Positions 15,536-24,601 of a stretch of 64,000 nucleotides of DNA are shown here, in pieces. The stretch is from assembly GCA_045807745.1 (NCBI GenBank), contig JBJMGT010000012.1, forward strand, positions 62,001 to 126,000, in the 5' to 3' direction. The notes beneath the pieces were generated by a model. That model ran no database searches and had not been told where the DNA came from. It was given only the letters and a program-made list of their open reading frames with translations. How positions within the stretch are numbered: position 1 is the first letter of the stretch; every line of letters begins with the position of its first letter. The DNA is from QHXQ01 sp045807745 (GTDB lineage: Bacteria; Acidobacteriota; Blastocatellia; Pyrinomonadales; Pyrinomonadaceae). A program made the position numbers and the translations under genes.

Positions 15536-16318
15536 TCAGAATAGAACTGTGCCGCCGTCCACGTTGATCGCTTGGCCGTTGATGCCGCGCCCTGCGTCGG
15601 AGGCGAGCAAGAGCGCGAGCGCCGCGACCTCTTCAGGTGTGACGAGTCGCTGCTGCGGACTCTGGCGCTTAATGGCTGCGAGCGCGTCGGCGGCGGAGCG
15701 CCCCGTCGTCGCTTCGATTCGTTCAAGCGCGCGCGTCGTCATGTCTGTATCGACGTAGCCGGGGCAGATGGCGTTAACCGTCACGCCTTTGGTGGCGACT
15801 TCCAGCGCGACCGAGCGCGTCAGCCCCAACACGCCGTGCTTCGACGCCGCGTAGGCCGCGATGTAGGGCGCGCCGGTCTTGCCCGCGATGGACGCGACGT
15901 TGATAACGCGCCCCCAGCCCCGCGCGATCATCGCGGGCAGTGCAGCACGTGTGCAGTAGAACGTGCCCGACAAGTTGATCGCTAGATGACGTTGCCACAA
16001 CTCGTCGTCCGTCTTCACGAGTGGCGCGCTCTCGGCGATGCCGGCGTTGTTGACGAGTATGTCGCACGCGCGCCCGAAGCTTTCATGGCACAGGCTAAAG
16101 ACGCGCGCCACATCGTTCGCGTCCGCCACATCGCAGGTCACATGCAGCGTCTCGACGCCGCACTCGTTACTAATCTCTGCGGCGACGCTTGCGACCTCAG
16201 CCTCTGTGCGTGCGACGAGCGCGACGTGCGCGCCCGCGCGCGCGAACGCAAACGCGATGGCCCGGCCGATGCCGCGGCCGCCGCCGGTGATGAGTGCGAG
16301 CTTATCTTTCAGTTGCAC
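15536..16318 (-). CDS. SDR oxidoreductase, 3-hydroxyacyl-CoA dehydrogenase type
   Basis: 260 aa with the complete classical SDR set: TGGGRGIG (11-18) for NAD(P), NNAG (about 89-92), catalytic Ser in VINVASIAGKTG, and YAASK near 156-160, followed by NAICPGYVDTDM and the C-terminal INGQAINVDGGTVLF. It probably oxidises the 3-hydroxyacyl-CoA made by the neighbouring hydratase, taking the place of the larger PaaH-type dehydrogenase in beta-oxidation. 3-oxoacyl-ACP reductase (FabG) is the main alternative, but gene context favours degradation. It is 12 nt downstream of a PaaG-like gene and 13 nt upstream of the HEAT-repeat gene. Confidence 0.88.
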   Translation of the reverse strand: MQLKDKLALITGGGRGIGRAIAFAFARAGAHVALVARTEAEVASVAAEISNECGVETLHVTCDVADANDVARVFSLCHESFGRACDILVNNAGIAESAPLVKTDDELWQRHLAINLSGTFYCTRAALPAMIARGWGRVINVASIAGKTGAPYIAAYAASKHGVLGLTRSVALEVATKGVTVNAICPGYVDTDMTTRALERIEATTGRSAADALAAIKRQSPQQRLVTPEEVAALALLLASDAGRGINGQAINVDGGTVLF

Positions 16319-16330
16319 GGCAGCATGTCG

Positions 16331-17113
16331 TTAACTGTTGAAGCGCGGCGGCCGCTTCTCTAAGAATGCGCGGACGCCTTCGCGCGCTTCGGGGGTATGA
16401 AAGCAACGCAGTTGCGCTTCCGTCTCGTATTGCAGCATCTCTTCGAGTTCGGCGTGTTGACTCAGATAGACCGCATGCTTGGCGGCAGCGATTGATTCAG
16501 GCGGCGCGGCGCGCAGGCGCTCGGCCAGCCGTTGCGTCTCCGCGTCAAGTTGCTCGTCGGGCACGACGCGGTTAACCAAACCGAGTTCGTAGGCGCGGCG
16601 CGCGTCGAGCTGATCGCCTAAGAAGAACATTTCGCACGCGATGTTCGGCGGCACGATGCGCGGCAGAAAATATGTGCCGCCCCAGTCCGGGTGCAAGCCC
16701 ACTTTGACAAACGATTGGCTGAAGCGCGCCGACTCCGCCGCGATGCGCAGGTCGCACGCAAGCGCGAGGTTGAAGCCCGCGCCGGTGGCCGCACCATTGA
16801 TCGAAGCGATAACCGGCTTCGTCATCTGCCGGATCGCCGTCACCACGCGGCGGCCCGCGCCCAGCATGCGCGCAAACTCTTCGTCGTCCCCGTGCTGCAT
16901 CAACTCGGCCATCACCGCCACGTCGCCACCCGCACAGAACGCGCGCCCCGCGCCCTTGAGCACCACCACGCGCACGTGCATATCCCCGCCCGCCCGCTCC
17001 AACGCCTCGGCCAGATCGCGCCGCATCCGCCCGACGAAAGAGTTCATCTTTTCGGGCCGGTGCAAAGTGATTGTGACAATGCCGGCGGCCTCTTCGAGCT
17101 GTATGTGTTCCAT
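16331..17113 (-). CDS. PaaG-like enoyl-CoA isomerase/hydratase
   Basis: 260 aa crotonase. Motifs are GRAFCAGGDVAVM and NGAATGAGFNLALACDLRIA (oxyanion hole), then SARFSQSFVKVGLHPDWGGTYFLPRIV. The HPDWGGT aspartate in place of the first hydratase glutamate is typical of PaaG and delta3-delta2 enoyl-CoA isomerases. In box-type benzoate metabolism 3,4-dehydroadipyl-CoA must be isomerised to the 2,3-enoyl before hydration, and this protein is a good candidate. The C-terminus has ARE-G-V-RAFLEKRPPRF as in many crotonases. An AGTTTTC palindrome separates it from the upstream crotonase, ending 5 nt before its ATG. Confidence 0.9.
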   Translation of the reverse strand: MEHIQLEEAAGIVTITLHRPEKMNSFVGRMRRDLAEALERAGGDMHVRVVVLKGAGRAFCAGGDVAVMAELMQHGDDEEFARMLGAGRRVVTAIRQMTKPVIASINGAATGAGFNLALACDLRIAAESARFSQSFVKVGLHPDWGGTYFLPRIVPPNIACEMFFLGDQLDARRAYELGLVNRVVPDEQLDAETQRLAERLRAAPPESIAAAKHAVYLSQHAELEEMLQYETEAQLRCFHTPEAREGVRAFLEKRPPRFNS

Positions 17114-17118
17114 AAAGT

Positions 17119-17190
17119 AGTTTTCAGTTTTCAGTTTTGAATTTTCAGTTAAGGCTAGGCTTGAAACTGAAAACTTGAAACTGAAAACTG
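17119..17190. repeat. TTTTCAG palindromic micro-repeat between two crotonase genes
   Basis: The left arm has units AGTTTTCAGTTTTCAGTTTT (from 17119) and a further ATTTTCAGTT. The right arm has TTGAAACTGAAAACTTGAAA then CTGAAAACTG (to 17190). The arms are complementary over about 26-30 nt. The element lies 5 nt from the downstream ATG at 17113. Confidence 0.85.
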
Positions 17191-17195
17191 TTATA

Positions 17196-18032
17196 TTACT
17201 TGCCTCTGAAATTTGGCTGGCGCTTTTCGACGTAGGCCGCTAAGCCCTCTTGGGCATCTTCCGATTGGAAGAGTTGTTGTTGCAGTTCGCGTTCGAGGGC
17301 AAGCGCGGACTCGAAGGGAATTTCCGCGCCGGTCTGGACGCTGCGTTTGATGCGCCCGACGGCGCGCGCCGCCTTGGCCGGCGTCGTGAACTGCCGCGCG
17401 TAGGTCATGACTTGCGCCAGAAAATCAGCGCCCGTGTCAGCCGTATAGATGTGATTGATTAACCCTAACTCTAGCCCTTGCTCGAAAGCAAACAACGCGC
17501 CGGTGGCCATCAACTCGATAGCGCGCGGCTTGCCGACGAGTCGGACAAGACGCTGCGTGCCGCCCGTGCCCGGCAGCACGCCCAAGGATACTTCGGGCAA
17601 GCCCATCTTGCCCGCGCCTTTGCGTGCGATGCGGATGTCGGCTGCCAGCGCCACTTCGAGACCACCGCCGACGCAATGACCGTTGATCGCAGCGATCACA
17701 AGCTTCGGCGTCTGTTCAAGGCGCGCCAGCGTCTCGTTGGCGTGGAGACAGAAATAGTATTTGAACTCCGGCGTGACGCTCTGGAGCATCTGTATGTTTG
17801 CGCCCGCGCAGAAGAACTTTTCACCCGCGCCGGTCAACACTATGACCTGCACCGACTCGTCCATGCGCGCCGCAAGGATGGCGCGGTCAAGCGCCTGCAT
17901 CAGCTCGTAGCTATAGGTGTTCGCGGGCGGATCGTTGAGCGTTAAGATTGCGATGCCGCCGTCAATCTGAAACTGCACGAGTTGATTTGTCTCGCGCACA
18001 TCGTCCTGCGCTTGCGCCTGAGCTTCTGCCAT
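17196..18032 (-). CDS. Enoyl-CoA hydratase (PaaF-like crotonase)
   Basis: 278 aa. Unlike its two neighbours it keeps both catalytic glutamates of true hydratases: GLPEVSLGVLPGTGGTQRL (first Glu) and PRAIELMATG (second Glu). Oxyanion-hole motifs are EKFFCAGANIQML and NGHCVGGGLEVALAADIRIA. It should add water to a trans-2-enoyl-CoA, for example 2,3-dehydroadipyl-CoA. The first 20 residues (MAEAQAQAQDDVRETNQLVQ) are a hydrophilic extension. It is the first of a run of five CoA-metabolism genes on the minus strand (with 16331, 15536, 12757 and 11514). Confidence 0.92.
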   Translation of the reverse strand: MAEAQAQAQDDVRETNQLVQFQIDGGIAILTLNDPPANTYSYELMQALDRAILAARMDESVQVIVLTGAGEKFFCAGANIQMLQSVTPEFKYYFCLHANETLARLEQTPKLVIAAINGHCVGGGLEVALAADIRIARKGAGKMGLPEVSLGVLPGTGGTQRLVRLVGKPRAIELMATGALFAFEQGLELGLINHIYTADTGADFLAQVMTYARQFTTPAKAARAVGRIKRSVQTGAEIPFESALALERELQQQLFQSEDAQEGLAAYVEKRQPNFRGK

Positions 18033-18102
18033 GTTTGCGTCACTCCATAAAAATTTGCGGGTAGGATTGCGCGCTTAAAATTACCATAAAGAGATGAAAG
18101 AA

Positions 18103-18123
18103 ACGATGAACGATGAAGGATGA
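18103..18123. repeat. GATGA-type micro-repeat half
   Basis: AACGATGAACGATGAAGGATGAT-like units share the RRGATGA heptamer with elements at 18315-18366, 58534-58569 and 62961-63011. Confidence 0.5.
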
Positions 18124-18153
18124 TAGTGGGTCATTTTCATTATTGAGCAAACC

Positions 18154-18270
18154 TCATGATTCATTGGCGCGGAACGCGCTAATGACGTGATATATCCACC
18201 AGATAAAAAGGCTGATTAAGATTAACACTTGTGCGCCGATCAAAAGCCCGATAATAGTTCTACGTCGCAT
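18154..18270 (-). CDS. Small single-pass membrane protein (38 aa)
   Basis: A short frame on the minus strand encodes MRRRTIIGLLIGAQVLILIS followed by LFIWWIYHVISAFRANES. A basic RRR head, a 20-plus-residue hydrophobic span with WW at the interface and a polar tail make a plausible inner-membrane microprotein with a positive-inside N-terminus. TATAAT lies about 10 nt upstream of the ATG and no Shine-Dalgarno is visible, so a near-leaderless mRNA is possible. It occupies an otherwise gene-free, AT-rich gap. No homologue is known to me. The chance that it is not expressed is real. Confidence 0.45.
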   Translation of the reverse strand: MRRRTIIGLLIGAQVLILISLFIWWIYHVISAFRANES

Positions 18271-18314
18271 TTCACAAATTATAGAAGATTAACTATATCC
18301 TGAACGCCTCACAG

Positions 18315-18366
18315 CTTGAAGGATGAGCGATGAAGAGATGAAGTAAGAAGGTCATCGTTCGTCGTT
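18315..18366. repeat. GATGA-type palindromic micro-repeat
   Basis: GAAGGATGAGCGATGAAGAG and following units face TCATCGTTCGTCGTTG in inverted orientation, next to the methyltransferase stop at 18369-18371. With 18103-18123 it brackets the small membrane ORF. Apart from these repeats and that ORF I see nothing in 18033-18368. Confidence 0.55.
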
Positions 18367-18368
18367 GC

Positions 18369-19109
18369 TTAACCGGCGTGCTCATAGATTGAGACGTGCT
18401 TGCCGCTCTGCGCGTTGAACGGCTCGCGTTGCCAGCCGGCCCAGCGTGCCCGCAAACGCAGGCCGGCGAGTTGCGCCATCAGATCAAGCTCAGACGGCCA
18501 CGCGTAGCGAATCTGGATGGGGTAGAGCCGCACCTGCCCGTCCGTCAAGACGACTTTTTGCGACGTGACGTGCTGCGTGGCCGCGTCGTGCTGCGACACG
18601 TCCAACTCGACGCGGTCGTTGGTGACGCGGGTCGGCTTGTTGGTCGAGCCGTAAGGGTCAAAGCGCGTCACGTCCGGCACGAACGCTTCGAGCGTGAACG
18701 TGCCACCGGGTTTAAGCCGCGCCGCGACGTTGCGGCAGCAGCGCACCTGGTCCGCTTGCGTGAGCAGCGCGAAGAAGGTGTTGAAGACGATATAGACCAG
18801 ATCGAACTCGCCGTCGGCGGCCACGTCGGCGAAGTCGCCAAACGTGACGGGCACTTGCGCGCCACTGGGCTTAGCGCGCATGCGTTCGACCATCTTCGGC
18901 GACGCATCTATGCCGTGCACCTCGACGCCGCGCGCCGCGAGCGGCAGCGCGATGCGCCCCGTGCCGATCCCTAGCTCCAACGCCCGCCCGCCGTGCGCCA
19001 ACTCGGCGAGCACGTCGATCATCGCCGGGTCGTAGTCGGCGTACCAGCCGTCGTACATGTCGGCGACGCTCTCGCCGTAGGTCTCTGCGGTGTATGCATC
19101 CATGTTCAA
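18369..19109 (-). CDS. Class I SAM-dependent methyltransferase
   Basis: 246 aa. SAM motif I is GRALELGIGTGRIALPLAARG, motif II is VEVHGIDASPKMVERMRAK, then VTFGDFADVAADGEFDLVYIVFNTFFALLTQ and an RLKPGGTFTLEAF segment. This is the ubiquitous Methyltransf_25/11 type acting on small molecules. The substrate cannot be inferred. It begins 15 nt downstream of the S41 peptidase stop and is co-directional, so co-transcription is likely, but neither fits the CoA pathway around them. Confidence 0.88.
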   Translation of the reverse strand: MNMDAYTAETYGESVADMYDGWYADYDPAMIDVLAELAHGGRALELGIGTGRIALPLAARGVEVHGIDASPKMVERMRAKPSGAQVPVTFGDFADVAADGEFDLVYIVFNTFFALLTQADQVRCCRNVAARLKPGGTFTLEAFVPDVTRFDPYGSTNKPTRVTNDRVELDVSQHDAATQHVTSQKVVLTDGQVRLYPIQIRYAWPSELDLMAQLAGLRLRARWAGWQREPFNAQSGKHVSIYEHAG

Positions 19110-19124
19110 GTCCGTCCGCCGTCT

Positions 19125-20372
<1,248 letters not shown>

Positions 20373-20416
20373 GACTAACCTCCACGAGAAAGACGCGGGC
20401 GGGCGGGGAAGTGTTA

Positions 20417-21166
20417 CTACTTTTGCCGGGCGGTGCGCGGCGCGTCGGGCGCGCGCCAGACGCTGAGCCGTTCGCCGCGCTGAGCCGCGAGCGGGCGCGT
20501 GAGTTCTGCGCCGTCCGCGCCGGGCAGAAAGCCTGAGAGGAAGAGGCGCGCGACGTTGTCCACGAGATCATTGACCGAGAGCTTGCCGCGCGGATCGTAC
20601 CAGTTGTAAATCCAGTTCATCATGCCGAAGAGGGCGTAAGTGGCCACGGTCAGATCGATCTTACGCCCCGCGCCCGGTTGCGCCGCTTGCACGTCGGCGA
20701 GGATGCGGCGCACGAGCTTCGTATATTGCTGCTTCCGGCCCGCGACGTGCGCGTACATCTCGCCATCTAACGAGTCCGCCTCGTGCGAGAGCACCTTCAT
20801 CTCGGCCATGTTGGCGGCGAAGAACGACAGGTGATTCTCGATAACGACCCGCAGCCGCGCAACCGGTTCGGTCGTCTCCCGCAGACGCTCTTCCAGCCGT
20901 TCCAGCACGCGCCCGAAGCAGTTGTCCTGAATGAGAAACAGTAACTCGTCTTTCGACTTGCAGTAGTAATAAAGTCCCGCGAGGCTCACCTTCGTCGCGC
21001 GCGCGATGTCGCGCATAGAGGTCGAGTGATAACTCTTCGCCGCGAAGATGCGCGCGCTGGTGCGCAGGATGAACTCCAGCTTCTGATCATAGCGCGTGAA
21101 GTTAAGAGATTGATTCATTGGTTCATTGGTGCATTGATTCATTGATTCAATGAGCAAATGAATCAA
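20417..21166 (-). CDS. TetR-family repressor, PaaR/KstR2-like
   Basis: Up to 249 aa. The HTH region is KLEFILRTSARIFAAKSYHS followed by TSMRDIARATKVSLAGLYYYCKSKDELL; the C-terminal ligand domain includes HEADSLDGEMYAHVAGRKQQY, typical of regulators that sense acyl-CoA thioesters. The first 16-17 codons (MIHLLIESMNQCTNEPMNQ) are pure GATTCATTG repeat, so the native start may be 21142 or 21118; none has a clear ribosome site. It is the third gene behind boxC and boxB. The operator at 24440-24457 fits the PaaR consensus, so repression of box genes relieved by an aromatic acyl-CoA is a reasonable model. Confidence 0.85.
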   Translation of the reverse strand: MIHLLIESMNQCTNEPMNQSLNFTRYDQKLEFILRTSARIFAAKSYHSTSMRDIARATKVSLAGLYYYCKSKDELLFLIQDNCFGRVLERLEERLRETTEPVARLRVVIENHLSFFAANMAEMKVLSHEADSLDGEMYAHVAGRKQQYTKLVRRILADVQAAQPGAGRKIDLTVATYALFGMMNWIYNWYDPRGKLSVNDLVDNVARLFLSGFLPGADGAELTRPLAAQRGERLSVWRAPDAPRTARQK

Positions 21167-21175
21167 TGAATCAAT
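21107..21175. repeat. GATTCATTG palindromic micro-repeat overlapping the TetR start
   Basis: The left part carries five variants of (T)GATTCATTG; the right arm is AATGAATCAATGAATCAAT. It overlaps the 5' end of the TetR gene and ends 4 nt from the boxB stop. The same family recurs at 48306-48351. Confidence 0.85.
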
Positions 21176-21178
21176 TTT

Positions 21179-22576
21179 CTAGAGCCGCACGTACTCGAAC
21201 TCAAACGGCAGCCCCTTGATGCCAGCAGTCGGCGGCGCGATCCAGTTGGCGATCTGGCCGGGTTCGGTGACGGGGTGCATAAGGCTGCGGACGTATTCGC
21301 GGTCTGAAAGCGTCGGCAGCCATTCGTCTCTGCGTTGCTCGAATTCGGCTTCCGTGATCATCTGGCCCTGCACGTCGAAGTGATGACCGGCGAACTCGCC
21401 GACGTGGCGATGAAAGCGCGTGCTCGGCAGGTAGAGTTGATCGCGCACGCCTGCGTCCGCCAGATATTTATTCCAGCGCGTCATGGCGCGTTCGCAGTCG
21501 CGCACGTATTCGCCGCGCAGGACTTCGTTCAGAGCGTTGCGCATCGGTACTTCGCGCGTGGCGAGCCGGCCGGCTTCGATGACGGTGAGCGTAAAACTGT
21601 CATCGCGGACGAGATGCTCGTCGTACTGCGCCTGCTCCTTGAAGCGCCCTTTGAGACCGGCGGCGAAAAAGTCCGCGGAGTTGGAACTGATCTCGCCGCC
21701 AAAGAGATCGAGCGAGTAAGAGAACCAGAAGTTGATGTAGCGTTGAATGATGTCGAGCGGGATGCCGCCAAGCGCGCGCACGTCGCCCTGCCCAGCGAGT
21801 TCGGCTGTCCGTTTGACGACGCGGCCGACGCCGGTCTCGCCGACGAAGAGATGATGCGCCTCTTCGGTCAACATGAACTGACAGGTGCGCGCGAGTGGCT
21901 CGAAGCCCGACTCGGCGAGCGCGGCGAGTTGATACTTGCCGTCGCGGTCTGTGTACATCGTGAAGCAGTAGAAGTTCAACCAGTCGTCGCAGGGTTGGTT
22001 AAAGGCTTCGAGGATGCGCGGCTTGTCGGGGTTGCCGCTGCGGCGTTCAAGCATCGCGTCGGCCTCTTCGCGCCCGTCGCGCCCGAAATATTTGTGCAGC
22101 AGATAGACCATCGCCCACAGGTGGCGACCCTCTTCGACGTTCACCTGAAAGAGATTGCGCAGGTCGTAGAGCGACGGGCAGGTCTTGCCGAGTTGGCGCT
22201 GTTGCTCGACCGAAGCGGGTTCGGTGTCGCCCTGCGTGACGATGATGCGGCGCAGCGGGTTGCGAAACTCGCCGGGCACTTCCTGATAAGCGGGCAGCCC
22301 GAAGTTATCGCCAAAGCCGATCTTCGCATCCACTTCGGCCGGTTTCAGAAAGATACCCCAGCGATAGTCGGGCATCTTAATGAAATCGAAGTGCGCCCAA
22401 CCATCCGCATCGACGCCGATAGCGGTGCGCAGGTAGACTTGCTTTTCCTGAAACCCTTCCGGCCCCATCTCGCGCCACCAGTTCAAATAGTCCGGCAGCC
22501 ATTTCTCCAACGCGCGTTGCAGCCGCTTGTCTTCGGAGAGATTTACGTTGTTAGGAATCCGCTCGTATAGTTCCAT
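21179..22576 (-). CDS. boxB: Benzoyl-CoA 2,3-epoxidase oxygenase subunit BoxB
   Basis: 465 aa from MELYERIPNNVNLSEDKRLQ; GGAGGGTGC directly before this ATG fixes the start. BoxB is the diiron oxygenase that, with the reductase BoxA, epoxidises benzoyl-CoA using O2. Diiron ligands known from the Azoarcus enzyme (as I recall E120, E150, H153, D211, E240, H243) have counterparts one residue earlier: E119, E149, H152 (NVEEGRHLW), D210, E239 and H242 (LTEEAHHLF). The length is that of the family (about 470). It is downstream of boxC with a 153-nt gap filled by a palindromic repeat, and upstream of the TetR gene. BoxA, the NADPH reductase component, is not in the window. Confidence 0.96.
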   Translation of the reverse strand: MELYERIPNNVNLSEDKRLQRALEKWLPDYLNWWREMGPEGFQEKQVYLRTAIGVDADGWAHFDFIKMPDYRWGIFLKPAEVDAKIGFGDNFGLPAYQEVPGEFRNPLRRIIVTQGDTEPASVEQQRQLGKTCPSLYDLRNLFQVNVEEGRHLWAMVYLLHKYFGRDGREEADAMLERRSGNPDKPRILEAFNQPCDDWLNFYCFTMYTDRDGKYQLAALAESGFEPLARTCQFMLTEEAHHLFVGETGVGRVVKRTAELAGQGDVRALGGIPLDIIQRYINFWFSYSLDLFGGEISSNSADFFAAGLKGRFKEQAQYDEHLVRDDSFTLTVIEAGRLATREVPMRNALNEVLRGEYVRDCERAMTRWNKYLADAGVRDQLYLPSTRFHRHVGEFAGHHFDVQGQMITEAEFEQRRDEWLPTLSDREYVRSLMHPVTEPGQIANWIAPPTAGIKGLPFEFEYVRL

Positions 22577-22586
22577 GCACCCTCCT

Positions 22587-22728
22587 GCCGAGAGCGCGGG
22601 CATCCTTGCCCGCCAAGCGTGCTCCGAGCACGCTCAAAGGTTTCGTTCTCAATTCAAGCTTCAGTCAATCGCGCCCTTTTGTTCGCGCTCACGCGCTCAT
22701 GGCGGGCAAGGATGCCCGCGCTCCCGGC
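22587..22728. repeat. GCGGGCATCC palindromic repeat filling the boxC-boxB gap
   Basis: Left arm 22587-22615 (GCCGAGAGCGCGGGCATCC, then TTGCCCGCCA) and right arm 22700-22728 are complementary at 28 of 29 positions across an 84-nt interior. The right end is 1 nt from the boxC stop; the left end is 10 nt from the boxB ATG. Close copies are at 30430-30530 and, decayed, 35486-35630. Confidence 0.9.
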
Positions 22729-22729
22729 A

Positions 22730-24361
22730 TTAAGTTCTTTTGTAATCGAACTGCGCCTGCGTCGGTTTGCCGTAGTTCGTGAGCGCGCCTTGCGGCCCCG
22801 TGGCGTTGGGGCGCTGGAAAATCCAGTTCTGCCACGCGGTCAGACGCCCGTAGATTTTCGTGTCCATCGTTTCGGGGCCGGCGAAACGCAGAGACGCTTC
22901 CATCCCCGTCAGCGCGTCGGGTGAAAGCGACGTGCGCTCTTCGATGGCGACGCGTATCTCGTCGGCCCAATCCAGATCGTCGGGGGCAAAGGTGACGAGA
23001 CCGGCCGCTTCCGCGGCCTCTGTATCGAACCGTGCTTCGTGCGCCAATACTTCATCCGCGCGTTTAGGTTCGGCAAGGAAGCGCGATTGCAGGCGCGTCA
23101 GTCTGTTACTCATCGGCAGCGCCCCCGCGTTCAAGTCACTTGTCGCAAGTTCAACCCGCTCGTCCGGGTTGTTGAGCATGTAGGTGCGGTCGGCCGAGAG
23201 CGCGAGTTCGAGCAAGTTGCCGGCGAAGCAACTACCCGGCTCGATAAGCGCGAAGAAGCTCTTGGCCGTGAGATCGAGCCGGCGCAGCACGCGCGCCATG
23301 TGCAGGATGATCTCGCGCACGAGCCAGTGGTCACGATTGGCGGCGAGGGTGCGATCAACGGCGCGCACGTTGTCGATCTCGCCCTCTGTGCGCAGACAGA
23401 CGAGACCGATCTCAAGCTCGTTGACGCGCAGATGCAGCAACGCATCATCCAACTCGCGATAGGCTTGCAGCGCCCAATATGCGTCGCCGAGTTGTGCGAT
23501 CTCTTCAGGCGTCGCCGGTAAATCTGCTGACGGCCCGCGCACGGTAAGATCAGCATAACGCCCGGCGCGGTGCAATTTTAGACTCACGTACTTGTACTCG
23601 CGCCCGTCTGTGGTCGCTTCGACCTGAAGGGGCTGAAGCTTGATACCGCGTGCCCCATCTTTTGTTTCATCCGTCGTCGCCAACTCGCGCACGCGCGCCG
23701 CGACGCCTTCGTCGAACTTGCTAGTAGGGAAGTGGCCGTCAATCAAGCCCCACTCTTGCGCGCGCTTCGCTTTCAAGCCTTCGGCGAGCGTCGAGAAGAC
23801 GTCGGCGCGGTCGCGGCGCACCTTGCGTTTATCGACGAGCCGCGTCAAGCCGCCCGTGCCCGGCAACACGCCGAGCAGAGGCACTTCGGGCAGCGAGACG
23901 GCCGAGTTGCCGTCGTCCACGAGATAGATTTCGTCGCAGGCGATGGCGAGTTCATAGCCGCCGCCCGAAGCCGTGCCGTTCAAGGCGGCGACATAGCGTT
24001 GGTTGGAATGTGCGGAGGCGTCTTCAATCGCGCAGCGCGTTTCGTTGGTGAACTTGCAGAAGTTAACTTTGAAGGCGTGCGCGGACGTGCCGAGCATGTA
24101 GATGTTCGCGCCGGCACAGAAGATGCGCGGGCGTAGGCTCTTGATGACGACGACGCGCACCTCCGGGTGCTCGAAGCGCAAGCGTTGAACGGCATCCGCC
24201 AGCTCTATGTCCACACCCAGATCGTAAGAGTTGAGCTTGAGCTTATAACCCTCGCCCAGCGTCGCATCTTCCTGTACGTCCATTGCGAGCGTGGCGATGG
24301 CGCCGTCAAACTGCAACTGCCAATGTTTGTAACGCTCCGGCGCGGTCTCGAAATTTGTCAT
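22730..24361 (-). CDS. boxC: 2,3-epoxybenzoyl-CoA dihydrolase BoxC
   Basis: 543 aa, close to the usual 550-560. BoxC is a double crotonase-fold lyase that opens 2,3-epoxybenzoyl-CoA to 3,4-dehydroadipyl-CoA semialdehyde and formate. The first domain has RIFCAGANIYMLGTSAHAFKVNFCKFTNET and NGTASGGGYELAIACDEIYLVDD, followed by SLPEVPLLGVLPGTGGLTRL. The second domain has FFALIEPGSCFAGNLLELALSADRTYM. The C-terminus RLTAWQNWIFQRPNA is also typical. It is the first gene of the box operon; a palindromic operator lies 79 nt upstream. The ring-cleavage aldehyde dehydrogenase BoxD and the benzoate-CoA ligase are missing here and must be elsewhere in the genome if the pathway is complete. Confidence 0.95.
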   Translation of the reverse strand: MTNFETAPERYKHWQLQFDGAIATLAMDVQEDATLGEGYKLKLNSYDLGVDIELADAVQRLRFEHPEVRVVVIKSLRPRIFCAGANIYMLGTSAHAFKVNFCKFTNETRCAIEDASAHSNQRYVAALNGTASGGGYELAIACDEIYLVDDGNSAVSLPEVPLLGVLPGTGGLTRLVDKRKVRRDRADVFSTLAEGLKAKRAQEWGLIDGHFPTSKFDEGVAARVRELATTDETKDGARGIKLQPLQVEATTDGREYKYVSLKLHRAGRYADLTVRGPSADLPATPEEIAQLGDAYWALQAYRELDDALLHLRVNELEIGLVCLRTEGEIDNVRAVDRTLAANRDHWLVREIILHMARVLRRLDLTAKSFFALIEPGSCFAGNLLELALSADRTYMLNNPDERVELATSDLNAGALPMSNRLTRLQSRFLAEPKRADEVLAHEARFDTEAAEAAGLVTFAPDDLDWADEIRVAIEERTSLSPDALTGMEASLRFAGPETMDTKIYGRLTAWQNWIFQRPNATGPQGALTNYGKPTQAQFDYKRT

Positions 24362-24439
24362 TTAGTCCTAACCCCAAACATTTACTTGAACCCGGCGCGG
24401 TCAAGCTTGAACCACATGGTTAACCTTGATTGCGGCTCG

Positions 24440-24457
24440 TTCGAACGTCCGTTCGAA
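24440..24457. promoter_or_regulatory. PaaR-type operator upstream of boxC
   Basis: TTCGAACGTCCGTTCGAA is palindromic except for the two central bases. Its core CGAACGTCCGTTCG satisfies CNAACGNNCGTTNG, the pseudo-palindrome I recall for the TetR-family PaaR of Thermus thermophilus. It lies in the 240-nt gap between boxC (start 24361) and the haloperoxidase 3' end, in position to control boxC-boxB-tetR. No second copy was noticed in the window. Confidence 0.7.
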
Positions 24458-24550
24458 TAAAATGATAACGCTGGTCGGGGGTAGGGTCAAGCGGTGTGGT
24501 AGCTGGTGCGCGGCCGGCAAAAAAGTGCTGACCGCGCACACGGCCTCGAT

Positions 24551-24578
24551 GGCGGCGGCCCGTGTACGGGCCGCCGCC
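24551..24578. terminator. Very stable GC hairpin after the haloperoxidase gene
   Basis: GGCGGCGGCCCGT (24551-24563) pairs perfectly with ACGGGCCGCCGCC (24566-24578), leaving a 2-nt centre. It is 23 nt beyond the haloperoxidase stop. There is no T-run, so it may stabilise the 3' end rather than terminate by itself. Confidence 0.5.
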
Positions 24579-24601
24579 TGAGCCGTATGGAAGCCGCCAC
24601 G

